Notes: generated by a model from the sequence alone, not told the origin. Numbered from the stretch's first letter, positions 25,646 to 35,467 are shown. The stretch is DNA of 64,000 nt from Paenibacillus aceti (GCF_003614185.1 NZ_KZ987724.1:2271360-2335359); one strand, 5' to 3'. Program-made: numbers and translations.

Positions 25646-27133
25646 CTAACCTTCATGAGTTTCCGGGAGATATGGTGTTCCATCCTCCTGGAACTCTATC
25701 TTCGGATTGAGCTTGATCTCCTGCAGCATTTTATTGCCTTTTTCCGCCCAATCCTTCAACGCTTCTGTAACGGATTTCTTATTCTCCAATACCTCTTGAA
25801 GATAATTACGTCCGATGTTCTCCACGGAGTACAGTCCACGCTTCTCCTGTTTCAACTTATCATCCTTCGGATTGGCAGGAGGAACAGGTTTCAACGCATA
25901 GAAGGCCTCCAGATTATAGGATTGACCTTGTCTTGGCTGAAGGTAAGACTTACGGGCGATCATCTCATACGAGTTGCTCCGCGACTTTAACTTCGCCCAA
26001 TCTTCCCCAGTGATGAACTTGATATAATCCCAAGCCGACTCTGGATTAGGTGCATTATTATTAATGGCAAATGTACTGCTCAAATAAACATTGCCCCCGA
26101 TATCCGGCTTCTCGGGATGAACCGGTACTGTAACGACATCCCAATCAATTGGCGTATAATCTTTGATCTTGGCTGCATTGGCATTGGTCTCCGCAATTTC
26201 ATTCACATAATTGCTCTCTGAAATCACCATCGCAACCTTGCCCGATAAGAACATATCATTGCTGACTGGAGTCCACGGCTCTTCAAAGCTATAATCACTG
26301 TTGTTCGGTATGACTTGTTCCTTGACCAGGGTAGACAGGGTATCCCATGCCTTGACCCATTGCGGGGAATTTACCGTCATCGTCTCGGCCTTCTCATCAT
26401 ACGTCCTCAACTGCAAAGGAGCCATATAAGTGTACTGCATGCCCCAGAACAGGTCATTGCCTCGATAGCGTTCAAAGCTAAATCCATAAGTCCGATCCTT
26501 GCCTGACCCTTTCGCTACCCGTTTGGCCAAGTTTAGCATATCATCCCAGGTCATTTTATCGGTTGGAGGCTCAACCCCTGCATCAGCAAATATCTTCTTA
26601 TTATAGTAAAGCGCGGACGAGGTGAATGTAGGCGTTAGGGCATATATGCTGCCTTCTCCCAAATCCTTGATCCCATCGATTACTGCGGGGACAAAGTCAC
26701 TTGTATCGAATTTATCCTCCTGAATCAACGGATCGAGCTGCTTCAGCATATTTTCCTGAATTAACTGCTTCAAGGAGCTTGTATCCGTCATTATAATATC
26801 GACCGGATTACTCCCGGTCATAATCTTCTTCATACTCTCCAGATAATCCGGCTCTTTAAAGTCCGATCCGTCATTATACCGCCATTCACTCTGATCGATG
26901 GCCGGGACAATTTCGATTTTCACATTTTTCCGGTCGTACTCATAGATATCTGTGTATTGTTGACGAAAATAGGAATCATCTGTACTCCCATACATGACGC
27001 CGATACGGAGTACCTTCTCTTGCTTGCTCTCTGGAGCCTTCGTTCCGGTACAACCGGCGAGCAGCCCTAAAGCCAATGTGGCTGAAAGAGATACTGCCAT
27101 CATTTTACGCATTTTTCCGTGCTTAAGTTTCAT
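25646..27133 (-). CDS. Solute-binding lipoprotein (ABC extracellular protein, family 1)
   Basis: 495 aa. The lipobox LLAGC puts the modified Cys at residue 28. The mature part has the family 1 sugar-binder layout: SNPVDIIMTDTSSLKQL, ALTPTFTSSALYYNKKIF, MTWDDML and later NNAPNPESAWDYIKFI. The ATG overlaps the upstream ATPase stop as ATGA and has GAGGAGGAG. It is the last gene of a MacAB-like operon that holds no importer-type permease. That is odd for a carbohydrate binder and suggests a sensor or accessory role. Confidence 0.85.
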   Translation of the reverse strand: MKLKHGKMRKMMAVSLSATLALGLLAGCTGTKAPESKQEKVLRIGVMYGSTDDSYFRQQYTDIYEYDRKNVKIEIVPAIDQSEWRYNDGSDFKEPDYLESMKKIMTGSNPVDIIMTDTSSLKQLIQENMLKQLDPLIQEDKFDTSDFVPAVIDGIKDLGEGSIYALTPTFTSSALYYNKKIFADAGVEPPTDKMTWDDMLNLAKRVAKGSGKDRTYGFSFERYRGNDLFWGMQYTYMAPLQLRTYDEKAETMTVNSPQWVKAWDTLSTLVKEQVIPNNSDYSFEEPWTPVSNDMFLSGKVAMVISESNYVNEIAETNANAAKIKDYTPIDWDVVTVPVHPEKPDIGGNVYLSSTFAINNNAPNPESAWDYIKFITGEDWAKLKSRSNSYEMIARKSYLQPRQGQSYNLEAFYALKPVPPANPKDDKLKQEKRGLYSVENIGRNYLQEVLENKKSVTEALKDWAEKGNKMLQEIKLNPKIEFQEDGTPYLPETHEG

Positions 27134-28029
27134 GCGTTCTCCTCCTCTAATGATTTCGGCGCCGTAATTACAATCTTATCTCCGTCAAATTCCATACTCG
27201 CTCGCCCTTGAATCCCGACCGCATCAAGATATTCCTTAGGAACCTGCAATCTTCCGACTCGATCGACCACCACGAATGCCTCATGCACTTCCTGGAGCCC
27301 GCCTTGATGCAGGTTCTCCATCGATGCCAGATCCAGATTCGGATTACGCTTGAGGAATTCCGTACTCGTCAAGCCATCGCGAATGGCAACGACCCGGTCT
27401 ACCTTACCTGCCAGTGTCAGGTCATGCGTGACGATCACGATCGTAATCCCCAGCTCACGATTCACGTTTCGAAATATGCTCATGATCTGATCGGAGGTCG
27501 AGGTATCGACCGAACCCGTCGGTTCGTCAGCCAGCAGCAGCTTCGGACGATTCGATAAGGAAATAGCGATAGCTACCCGCTGCTGTTCCCCACCTGATAA
27601 CTGGTGCAGCTTGCTATGCATACGATCCTTCAGGCCAACCCATTCCAACAATTGCTTCGCATAGGCGCGATCTAATTTACCGCTTAACAGCATAGGCATC
27701 TCTACATTTTCCAGAGCCGATAAATAAGGAAGCAGGTTACGTCCATTGTTCTGCCATACGAAACCGACCGTATTGCGCTTATATTCCACCAGCTGATCGT
27801 CACGGATTTTCAGCAGATCCCAGCCGCCTACATTAACTTGACCCGCGGAAGGGCGGTCAAGACCGCCCAGGATGTTCAGCAGGGTTGATTTCCCGCTGCC
27901 GCTATTACCGATAATCGCCATCATCTCGCCCTGATGGACCGTCAAATTCAGACCTTGCAGGGCCACGACTTCAATATCTTCGGATTTAAAAATTTTCACT
28001 AAACCTTCGCAATGAATCATTTCACTCAT
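27130..28029 (-). CDS. ABC ATPase with AbrB/SpoVT-like C-terminal domain
   Basis: 299 aa. LolD/MacB-type cassette: Walker A GNSGSGKST, signature LSGGEQQRVAIA, Walker B LLLADEPTGSVD and an H-loop in THDLT. After about residue 225 an extra tail contains VVVDRVGRLQVPKEYLDAVG and then DKIVITAPK, the pattern of AbrB/SpoVT swapped-hairpin domains. The start ATG (28029) follows GGGAGGAACGG, two bases after the permease stop. It would power the adjacent FtsX-type permease. What the tail binds is unknown. Confidence 0.85.
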   Translation of the reverse strand: MSEMIHCEGLVKIFKSEDIEVVALQGLNLTVHQGEMMAIIGNSGSGKSTLLNILGGLDRPSAGQVNVGGWDLLKIRDDQLVEYKRNTVGFVWQNNGRNLLPYLSALENVEMPMLLSGKLDRAYAKQLLEWVGLKDRMHSKLHQLSGGEQQRVAIAISLSNRPKLLLADEPTGSVDTSTSDQIMSIFRNVNRELGITIVIVTHDLTLAGKVDRVVAIRDGLTSTEFLKRNPNLDLASMENLHQGGLQEVHEAFVVVDRVGRLQVPKEYLDAVGIQGRASMEFDGDKIVITAPKSLEEENA

Positions 28030-28030
28030 A

Positions 28031-30931
28031 TTACCGTTCCTCCCCCATCTTGACAGCCTGATGTACACGCAAGCGGCGGATCTGCCAGAATAAGAGTCCC
28101 GCACCGAGCAGCAGCATCACCAGGACGACAACATACAATTGCATCGTGTCCGAGGAATTAAAGATGATTCTGAACGGCGGAACCTGTGAGGTTACATTGT
28201 CGGTCGTCTGCAGGAACGGCAAATACAATTTGCCCGCCACTTTACCAATAACGATCCCTAGAACGATCGATAATCCCGCAGTTAGCAGCTGCTCTGCGAG
28301 CAGCATCATCGTAAGCTGTTTGCGCGATAAGCCCATCGCACGTAATATACCGAATTGCACGACGCGGCTCGATAAATTGAAGAACCAGTACATGATATAA
28401 CCGATCAATGAGACGATCACTGAGACGAGGAAGCCCATACTCAGAATGCCGAATACTCCGCCGCGCGTAGGATGCTTCTTCTGTGTAGCCAGCTCGCTGC
28501 GGACGTCCCGAACCGAATACAGATCGATATTCTCCTCAGCCAGCTTCGTAATAAGCGGAGCTACCTTAGCATCCGGCTTCATCTTCAGCCATACCTCATA
28601 AGGCAAGATGGTGGCCTGATCATAGATATAGTCAAGATTGGCGATGATAAATGGAGACTCATCCGGATACAGACTCGGCCAATATGGCAGAATGCCGTAC
28701 ACAATGAAATCCACCGAGCGTTCCGCAAGCGAAACCGTAATAATATCGCCCGCCTTCAGCTGATATTTCTCCGCCAAATTAGACGGAACCAGCGCAGCGC
28801 TCTCATTCATCCCCAGCAAATTCAAATATTGATACGGCTGCGCCGGGAACAGATCATTACGGAACCAGGCTACTTCATAAAAATCAGCATTATCGATCCC
28901 CATAATATTCCCTTGGCCTGCTGAACGACCGGAAATGATCAGATTCCCGCGCGTCTGCAGCACCCGTGCGGCATGCTCTACACCATCCAGCTTACGGAAT
29001 ATTTCGAATGGCGGCTCGGTATAGATCGTCTTGCCTGGCTTATTGCCTTGACCATTCGGTCCTCCAGGACTACCAGGGCCCCCTGGACCTCCACCTGGAT
29101 TCCCTCCTGACTTGCCACCACTTCCATTCTTTCCTTGACCCGATCCGGACGGTGGCTTTGTCGGTGTCTCGGTTGACTCATCCCACACCGCTTTCATAAT
29201 CACGTCTGAACCGTACTTATACAGCGTACGCTCGGTCGAGTTCACATCGATCGTTCGGGCGGCAGAAGCATTATATACACCAAGACCCAAGGTTAGAACC
29301 AACAGGATCATTAACGGATAATAGGACGATGCCGAACGAGACAGCTGAGTAAGACTCAGATAATACGGAACCGGCAGCCATTTCTTGCCGATCCAGCCGA
29401 TCAGTTTCAGAATCCACGGAAAGACCCGCAAGAAAAATAGCCCGATCGAGAAAATGGCCAAGGCTGGCACGAAGAACAGAAAAGGCTGTACCTGCAGTTC
29501 ATCCGTCGTCATCCCCGTCTGGAATGTTAACATTTGGCGTTCATAGAACAAATAATAACCATACCCGGCGATCCCCATCAATGCGATGTCCAGGAACCAA
29601 CGCTGCCAGGTCGGAAGGCGATCGGTCCGCGCCTGCTTGCGCTTCGCATTTACGATGGATGCGCGGGCATAGGAGACCGCTGGCAGTACCGTAGCCAGAA
29701 TCGCAATGAGTACAGCTAACGCACCGAGAAGAAGCGCATCCATATTGAAGCCGACAGGAATCGATTTACGATTAACGAAGGTAAGGAATCCGTCGGCGGA
29801 GCCGATGCTCTTCGACATGAACCAGCCCAGCAAAGGCCCGAGCACCAGGGAAACCGCCCCTAATATAATCCCTTCCAGCAAATAAATGAAAATAATCTGC
29901 TTGGTAGAAGCTCCCCGGCTGCGCAGCACAGCGATATCACTCTGCTGCTTATCCAGAGACTGTCTTGCATTCATGACGATATAATAGAACACCATAGCAA
30001 TCATCGGAGCTGCCAGGGTGAACAGCAAAGTCTGCATTTGCAGGCTCTGCTTGCGGAAATCATTAAGCAGATCGCCGAAGGATAAATCCACCTTCGTATC
30101 CTTCAGCTTCTGATACAGCTCTACATTCAAGCGGTCGAGCGTACTCGATAATGGAGACAATTGACTCGTCTTGATCTCGCGTAAATCAAAGGCATAATAC
30201 CAGCTTGAATTATGAATAGGTAATGATAATTGCTTCATGAGGACATCATTGAACACTTTCTCGCTCACGTAGAAGCTGTTCATCATCCCTTCGAAGCCTT
30301 GATACCAATAAGGCTCCGTCCCGTCCTTCGGCTGGAATATACCAGCGATCTTCACTTGCAAGGTGACATTCGTACCGGAAATCGGATATTCCATCACATC
30401 TCCGACATGAAGATCTTGACGATACATGGCTTCTTCCAGCATCAAAGCCTCTACTACTTTACCGTCAGAGCTGTCCGAGGCCAGGTTCCCGCCCGTCACA
30501 GAGATATGATCCTGAAGGCCGCTCATCGAGTTAATCGACATCGTACGATTTCGGCTTGCATCGACCTTGCTTGGATCTAGAGGGTAGACCTCAGCACTTC
30601 TCAGAGCCCGATTGTTCACATAAGCATTGAACGGGAAATTTATTTCCCCGGGAATATCTTCAACAATATACTTATTTACCGCCTCAATCCCGGCCAAGTC
30701 GGTCTTTCTACCGCCCGTGGCCTGATAGCTCATCAACAAGGAGCCTGCAGGCAAGCCCTCACTTTGTTCTTTTAATGTGTTAGATACAACGCGCTTAAGC
30801 GCTCCGTCTGAATACATCGGGATGCTAACCGTAAAAGAGACTGCCACGATCAAACCAATTAAGGTGCTCAGCGTTAACCATTTCGTGTTCCACATTTTAC
30901 GGAATAGCAAACGTAACATTGGCACTCCCAT
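28031..30931 (-). CDS. Large FtsX/MacB-type ABC permease
   Basis: 966 aa. A membrane segment near residues 15-40 is followed by a MacB periplasmic-core-like domain, three helices around 310-420 and more near 445-560. A second extracellular domain follows, then C-terminal FtsX helices (about 820-950). Between residues 595 and 640 is a low-complexity Gly/Pro/Ser/Asn insert (GGNPGGGPGGPGSPGG). The layout is that of mechanotransmission or efflux permeases (MacB/LolC/YtrF type). Its start overlaps the adaptor stop (TAATG). A second in-frame ATG four codons on is also possible. Confidence 0.85.
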   Translation of the reverse strand: MGVPMLRLLFRKMWNTKWLTLSTLIGLIVAVSFTVSIPMYSDGALKRVVSNTLKEQSEGLPAGSLLMSYQATGGRKTDLAGIEAVNKYIVEDIPGEINFPFNAYVNNRALRSAEVYPLDPSKVDASRNRTMSINSMSGLQDHISVTGGNLASDSSDGKVVEALMLEEAMYRQDLHVGDVMEYPISGTNVTLQVKIAGIFQPKDGTEPYWYQGFEGMMNSFYVSEKVFNDVLMKQLSLPIHNSSWYYAFDLREIKTSQLSPLSSTLDRLNVELYQKLKDTKVDLSFGDLLNDFRKQSLQMQTLLFTLAAPMIAMVFYYIVMNARQSLDKQQSDIAVLRSRGASTKQIIFIYLLEGIILGAVSLVLGPLLGWFMSKSIGSADGFLTFVNRKSIPVGFNMDALLLGALAVLIAILATVLPAVSYARASIVNAKRKQARTDRLPTWQRWFLDIALMGIAGYGYYLFYERQMLTFQTGMTTDELQVQPFLFFVPALAIFSIGLFFLRVFPWILKLIGWIGKKWLPVPYYLSLTQLSRSASSYYPLMILLVLTLGLGVYNASAARTIDVNSTERTLYKYGSDVIMKAVWDESTETPTKPPSGSGQGKNGSGGKSGGNPGGGPGGPGSPGGPNGQGNKPGKTIYTEPPFEIFRKLDGVEHAARVLQTRGNLIISGRSAGQGNIMGIDNADFYEVAWFRNDLFPAQPYQYLNLLGMNESAALVPSNLAEKYQLKAGDIITVSLAERSVDFIVYGILPYWPSLYPDESPFIIANLDYIYDQATILPYEVWLKMKPDAKVAPLITKLAEENIDLYSVRDVRSELATQKKHPTRGGVFGILSMGFLVSVIVSLIGYIMYWFFNLSSRVVQFGILRAMGLSRKQLTMMLLAEQLLTAGLSIVLGIVIGKVAGKLYLPFLQTTDNVTSQVPPFRIIFNSSDTMQLYVVVLVMLLLGAGLLFWQIRRLRVHQAVKMGEER

Positions 30932-31989
30932 TAACGACCCACTACTTTCTGTCCAGGTGTGAGCCCCTTAAGGATTTCATACTCGGTTGATGTCTGCATG
31001 CCTACTTCCACATCAACTTCCCGCTTGGAACCATCTGCTTCAACAACCTGTACATAGGTACGTGAACCGATCGAACGCAGGGCGGATATCGGAATTAATG
31101 TTGCATTTTCCTTCCGGCTGGTCACAACCTTCACACTTAATTGGCGGCCACGCTCCAAGTCCTTCGGCCATTTATCCAATTCGACAATCAAATATTTATC
31201 GATGGAATCCTTATCAGGTGCATTGTTATTTCCACTGTTGCCGCTGTTTCCACTATTCCCGCTATTCGCGGAATCCGCAGGTGCTGGCATAGCCTTGATT
31301 TTACCGTTTACTACACCAATCCCGTTGATATCCACTTCAGCCTTCATACCGATGGACAGCTTCTGCAGATCTTCCTTACTGAAGGATGCCGCCACGACGA
31401 GGGAAGATGTATCGGAAATAATGCCCAAGGAATCATAAGCTTTGATGGTGCCGCCCTTCTGAGCATTAATAGAGATGACTGTGCCAGAGAATGGCGCTCT
31501 GAGTGTCCCATCGGCAATTTTCTGCTCCAGATCGGCCAATTCCTGACGCTGTTCCTCAAAGACGATCGAGGCCTTTTCAAATTCTATTTCGTCCATTTCA
31601 TCCTTTTTACGCAGCGTTTCCTTCATCGTTAATTCCTGCTGACGGAAATCGAGCTGCTTTTTACGCAGATCCCTCTCCAGATCCTTCGTTTCAAGCTCAA
31701 TCAATACATCGCCTTTTTTGACTTTATCTCCCGCTTTAACGAGGACGTTCTTGATATGAAGCCCATCTTCTGTAAAATAAATCGGTTCTTCGCGCTGGCT
31801 CATGATCTTGCCGACCGCATCTACCTTATTCTCAATCGCGCCTGACTTCACATCATACTCCGGTTTCTTCGAGATCGTCGGCGGAGTGATGACGGGCAGC
31901 ACTTCCTCCTCTTCTTCATTAGGAAGCAACGAGCATCCCGTCGGCAGAAGCAATGCTGCACACAAAGACAAGAGGCCCAGTGATCGCAT
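30931..31989 (-). CDS. MacA-like membrane-fusion lipoprotein
   Basis: 352 aa. Lipobox LPTGC puts Cys at residue 19. A biotinyl-lipoyl hairpin follows (VLVKAGDKVKKGDVLIEL), then a long helical coiled coil (about 105-165), the second lipoyl half (GTLRAPFSGTVISINAQKGG), a beta-barrel and a C-terminal membrane-proximal domain (LIPISALRSIGSRTYVQV). A short linker NSGNSGNSGNSGNNN interrupts the barrel. GGGAGGGTG selects the internal ATG. In Gram-positives such adaptors pair with MacB-type permeases, as here. Confidence 0.85.
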   Translation of the reverse strand: MRSLGLLSLCAALLLPTGCSLLPNEEEEEVLPVITPPTISKKPEYDVKSGAIENKVDAVGKIMSQREEPIYFTEDGLHIKNVLVKAGDKVKKGDVLIELETKDLERDLRKKQLDFRQQELTMKETLRKKDEMDEIEFEKASIVFEEQRQELADLEQKIADGTLRAPFSGTVISINAQKGGTIKAYDSLGIISDTSSLVVAASFSKEDLQKLSIGMKAEVDINGIGVVNGKIKAMPAPADSANSGNSGNSGNSGNNNAPDKDSIDKYLIVELDKWPKDLERGRQLSVKVVTSRKENATLIPISALRSIGSRTYVQVVEADGSKREVDVEVGMQTSTEYEILKGLTPGQKVVGR

Positions 31990-32005
31990 CACCCTCCCTT
32001 TCTTT

Positions 32006-32854
32006 CTAGTTAATGAATCTTCCATCCACCATTTCATAGACATGGTCTGCTACCTCCAAAATTGTTGGGTCGTGTGTTGTCATACATATTGTCACATTTT
32101 CTGTATGTATTATATTTTTGAATACAGCCATTACCTGAGCACCCATCTGGGTATCCAGATTCGCTGTAGGTTCATCCGCCAGCAGTAGCTTCGGACGATG
32201 TGCAATCGCCTTGGCGATCGCTACGCGCTGCTGCTCACCGCCGGACATTTCGAAGGGTCTGTGGAACATCCGCTTTCCAAGCCCTACCAATTCAAGACAG
32301 TGAGTTACCCGTGATTTCCACTCGCTGGAGGGCACATTCGCCATCCGGAGTGATAATTCGACATTCTCCCAAGCTGATAGAAGCGGAAGCAGAGCATAGG
32401 CCTGAAAAATAAAGCCGATCTGATCCCGGCGCAGCTTGGTACGCTGATTGTCGCTTAAGGAATGAAGAGGCTGATCCCGGAAATAGATTTCTCCCGAGGA
32501 AGGCTGGTCAAGACCGCCCAGCATGTTCAGCAATGTCGTTTTACCTGAACCGGATCTACCTTTTAGCATGACGAGCTGACCACTATGAACCTCCATATTA
32601 ATTCCTTTAAGCACATGAAGCTCCCCCCCTCCTACTGGAAAAGAGCGGTGAACATCCTTAACAGACAAAACCAGACCTTTAGGTCCTTCCTCTGCTACCG
32701 GTGCTTGAGAAGATATTTCCACCGTAGCCTGCTCCTGCCCAGATGGGGAGTCAGCCGGCTCGGATTCAATTTCATCAATATGCTCAGTATGGTCGGCAGC
32801 TTTCTCATCACCGGGTTCAGAGGATTTAACTGGTTTGCGAAGCCATCGCATCAT
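32006..32854 (-). CDS. MacB/LolD-type ABC ATPase with acidic N-terminal extension
   Basis: 282 aa. The first about 60 residues are acidic and probably disordered (HTEHIDEIESEPADS). A LolD/MacB-type cassette follows: Walker A GRSGSGKTT, signature MSGGEQQRVAIA, Walker B LLLADEPTANLD and MTTHDPT. It is the first gene of the five-gene unit, 16 bp before the adaptor start. Two ATPases with one permease suggests a heterodimeric nucleotide-binding pair. Confidence 0.87.
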   Translation of the reverse strand: MMRWLRKPVKSSEPGDEKAADHTEHIDEIESEPADSPSGQEQATVEISSQAPVAEEGPKGLVLSVKDVHRSFPVGGGELHVLKGINMEVHSGQLVMLKGRSGSGKTTLLNMLGGLDQPSSGEIYFRDQPLHSLSDNQRTKLRRDQIGFIFQAYALLPLLSAWENVELSLRMANVPSSEWKSRVTHCLELVGLGKRMFHRPFEMSGGEQQRVAIAKAIAHRPKLLLADEPTANLDTQMGAQVMAVFKNIIHTENVTICMTTHDPTILEVADHVYEMVDGRFIN

Positions 32855-33109
32855 CTTGTATCGGTCTCCTATATGATCTATTTTTTTGGATTGCGTTATT
32901 GGAACGCGGCTTTCACCGTTTGACCTACGTATCCTATACGCTATGCATTATAAACGAAAATACATGGCAAAAAGTTACAAGATTTTTTACGAAATTGAGA
33001 TTATCTTTTTGCAGGTTTAATTACCAAAATTTTAATGCTGATAGACGGACTCTTTTCTGATAGTATAGCAGAGATTTCTATTATCTACTGGAAAAGAGGC
33101 CCAACCAAC

Positions 33110-34696
33110 ATGAAGATTACTAGACTTACTCTTCTCCTGCTTGCATGTCTGCTGCTTGTAGAACCTCTAACCTTGGCCAAGAGCAGCTCGCTTCCGTTCC
33201 AGGATATCGGACAGAGCTATGCCAAGGAGGCCATACTCTACTTACACCAGAACAATATAATGAACGGGACCAGTGAGCACTACTTCTCCCCGAACAAAAC
33301 GATGACCCGCGCTGAATTTGCTACTACACTTATCCGTCTTCTACATATGGAGCCAGTCGACGCTGCCGTCCCTACCTATATGGATGTGAAAAGAGAGACC
33401 TGGTACTATGAAACCGTGCAGGCCGCCAGCGAACTCGGCCTTGTTAACGGGAATGGGGGCGGAATCTTCTCCCCGGAAAGTTCTATAACTCGACAAGAAG
33501 CGGCAACCCTAATAGTACGCGCTCTGAAAGAGCAGCCAAAGACCTCCGGACTCGGACAATTCGCTGATCAGGCCTCGATCTCCTCCTGGGCACGGCCTTA
33601 TGTTGCCACTGCTGTCCAGCAAGGATTAATGCAAGGAAGCGGCGGCTACTTCCATCCCTATCAGGCTCTGACGCGGCAGGAAGCGGCCATGCTGCTATAC
33701 AGAGTGCTGCAGAACGGAAAATGGCAGGACATGATCAGCTCGAAAGCCCCCGCAACCATCCAGATCGGCTGGCAATACGGACAGACGACCGACGAATACA
33801 AGCGTTCGATCAAGAACTCCAACATCAATGTCCTGTCACCACGCTGGTTCTTTCTTAATCAAGACGGTACCATGGCTAGCCATGTGGACTCCTCTCTGAT
33901 CAGCTGGGCGAAGCAGAATAACAAAGCGATCTGGGCGATGGTGGGCAACCGTTCTCTTCAAGAGGATACGCATGCGATGCTGTCCTCGAAGCAGGAAGCG
34001 ACCGCTTTTATTGCCCAGCTTAAGGCTGCCGTCACGAAATATGGCTTGCAGGGCATTAATCTCGACTTCGAGAATGTAGCTCCGCAGGATCGAGAAGCCT
34101 TGACCGCCTTTACAGCTGAGCTCGCGGCGCAGTTGCACCGGATCGGTGCCAAGCTGTCCGTCAACGTCTCCCCGGATTGGAACAACGACTGGACAGCAGC
34201 ATTCGATTATGCCAGCCTCGGCAGCAGTGCGGACTATATCATTCTGATGGGCTATGATCAGCATTGGTCCGGATCGCCTAAGGCCGGCTCTGTTTCCTCT
34301 CTGCCTTGGGTGGAGCATGGTCTGGATGCACTACTGAAGGAGGTTCCTGCCTCCAAGATTATACTGGCGCTACCGCTATACAATCGCGATTGGGTGACGG
34401 ACAGCAAGACGGGGGCTGTTACCTCCGAGGATGTATCCTTGTCTGAACAGAACAAGCGACTGCAGAAATTCGGTGCCCGATATAATTGGAAAGAAGAATT
34501 AGGGCAATATCAAGCAGAATACACGACGAATGGAGTAACCCACCAGCTATGGCTGGAGGAGACACGATCACTCTCGACCAAATACGGACTGGGCGCCGAA
34601 CGAGGAATCGCCGGCTTCGCCTATTGGCATATCGGCGGAGAATTCCCGGCTATATGGCCGAGCCTGCGCAATATGTCCAAATATATGGCATACTAA
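33110..34696 (+). CDS. SLH-domain GH18 glycoside hydrolase
   Basis: 528 aa. A signal peptide (about residues 1-23) is followed by three SLH motifs (FSPNKTMTRAEFATTL, FSPESSITRQEAATL, HPYQALTRQEAAMLLYR). The GH18 barrel has catalytic LQGINLDFENV (Asp and Glu of DxE) and DYIILMGYDQHW. This resembles YaaH/YdhD-type cortex and cell-wall glucosaminidases, with SLH in place of LysM. It should sit on the cell wall. It is divergent from the ABC operon. The ATG at 33110 follows AAGAGG. Confidence 0.85.
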   Translation: MKITRLTLLLLACLLLVEPLTLAKSSSLPFQDIGQSYAKEAILYLHQNNIMNGTSEHYFSPNKTMTRAEFATTLIRLLHMEPVDAAVPTYMDVKRETWYYETVQAASELGLVNGNGGGIFSPESSITRQEAATLIVRALKEQPKTSGLGQFADQASISSWARPYVATAVQQGLMQGSGGYFHPYQALTRQEAAMLLYRVLQNGKWQDMISSKAPATIQIGWQYGQTTDEYKRSIKNSNINVLSPRWFFLNQDGTMASHVDSSLISWAKQNNKAIWAMVGNRSLQEDTHAMLSSKQEATAFIAQLKAAVTKYGLQGINLDFENVAPQDREALTAFTAELAAQLHRIGAKLSVNVSPDWNNDWTAAFDYASLGSSADYIILMGYDQHWSGSPKAGSVSSLPWVEHGLDALLKEVPASKIILALPLYNRDWVTDSKTGAVTSEDVSLSEQNKRLQKFGARYNWKEELGQYQAEYTTNGVTHQLWLEETRSLSTKYGLGAERGIAGFAYWHIGGEFPAIWPSLRNMSKYMAY

Positions 34697-34697
34697 A

Positions 34698-34748
34698 AGA
34701 ACAATGTGATTCAGCAGCTATTGCCGCTAATCACATTGTTCTTTTATT
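34698..34748 (+). terminator. Terminator of the SLH-GH18 gene
   Basis: Long perfect stem AAGAACAATGTGATT / AATCACATTGTTCTT with T run. Confidence 0.85.
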
Positions 34749-34825
34749 CAAGACTATTATCGATCTCCACCAACTCGGCTGTATAGTCCCCCACTAGCTA
34801 ACGGAGGTCATGATATAAATGCATA

Positions 34826-35467
34826 TTACTTGCCGAAGGACGCCGGGTCCTGTCTCCAGGACTTCAGTAACTCCAGATCCTCCTGCCTGATCACTCCGCG
34901 CTCCACAGCTACCTCGATCAGTGCAGAATAATTAGACAGCGTCTGCAGCGGGATGCCCGCTTCCTGGAAGGCGTTGACCGCCTTGTCCAATTGATAACTG
35001 AAGATCGCCAGCACTGCCAGCGGCTCGGCGCCGACACTGCGCACCGCTTCAGCAGCCTTGATCGAGCTGCCACCTGTAGAGATCAAATCCTCGATGACGA
35101 TAACCTTCTGTCCCGGCTTAATCAAGCCCTCGATTTGATTCTCCTTGCCATGGCCCTTGGCCTTGTCGCGGATGTAAGCCATCGGCAAGCCCAGCTTCTG
35201 CGATACGAAGGCCGCATGAGGAATGCCTGCTGTCGCTGTCCCGGCAATTACCTCCGTATCGGGGTAGAATTTACGGATCACTGCAGCGAAGGATTCAGCG
35301 ATCAAATCGCGGATTTCCGGATAGGACATGGTCAAGCGGTTATCACAATAGATCGGCGACTTAATGCCCGAGGTCCAGGTAAAAGGCTCACGGGGACGAA
35401 GAGCCACCGCTTCAATGTCTAATAAACGGCCGGCAATCTGATTAGCGATAGAATTTATGTTTACCAT
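34826..35467 (-). CDS. pyrE: Orotate phosphoribosyltransferase
   Basis: 213 aa. The PRPP-binding motif VIVIEDLISTGGSSIKAAEAV is typical, with orotate-site residues in AGTATAGIPHAAFV and YIRDKAKGHGKENQIEG. It makes OMP from orotate and PRPP. Its ATG lies inside the last codons of pyrF (seven-base overlap), so the two are translationally coupled. It is the last gene of the pyr operon. Confidence 0.95.
   Translation of the reverse strand: MVNINSIANQIAGRLLDIEAVALRPREPFTWTSGIKSPIYCDNRLTMSYPEIRDLIAESFAAVIRKFYPDTEVIAGTATAGIPHAAFVSQKLGLPMAYIRDKAKGHGKENQIEGLIKPGQKVIVIEDLISTGGSSIKAAEAVRSVGAEPLAVLAIFSYQLDKAVNAFQEAGIPLQTLSNYSALIEVAVERGVIRQEDLELLKSWRQDPASFGK

Noticed and set aside
25393-25683. 96-codon minus-strand ORF near the tRNA pair
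   Set aside because: It overlaps the better-supported 54-aa frame and the 3' end of the lipoprotein gene, and lacks a Shine-Dalgarno.
33836-34318. 160-codon minus-strand ORF
   Set aside because: Lies opposite the GH18 catalytic domain, with no start signal.
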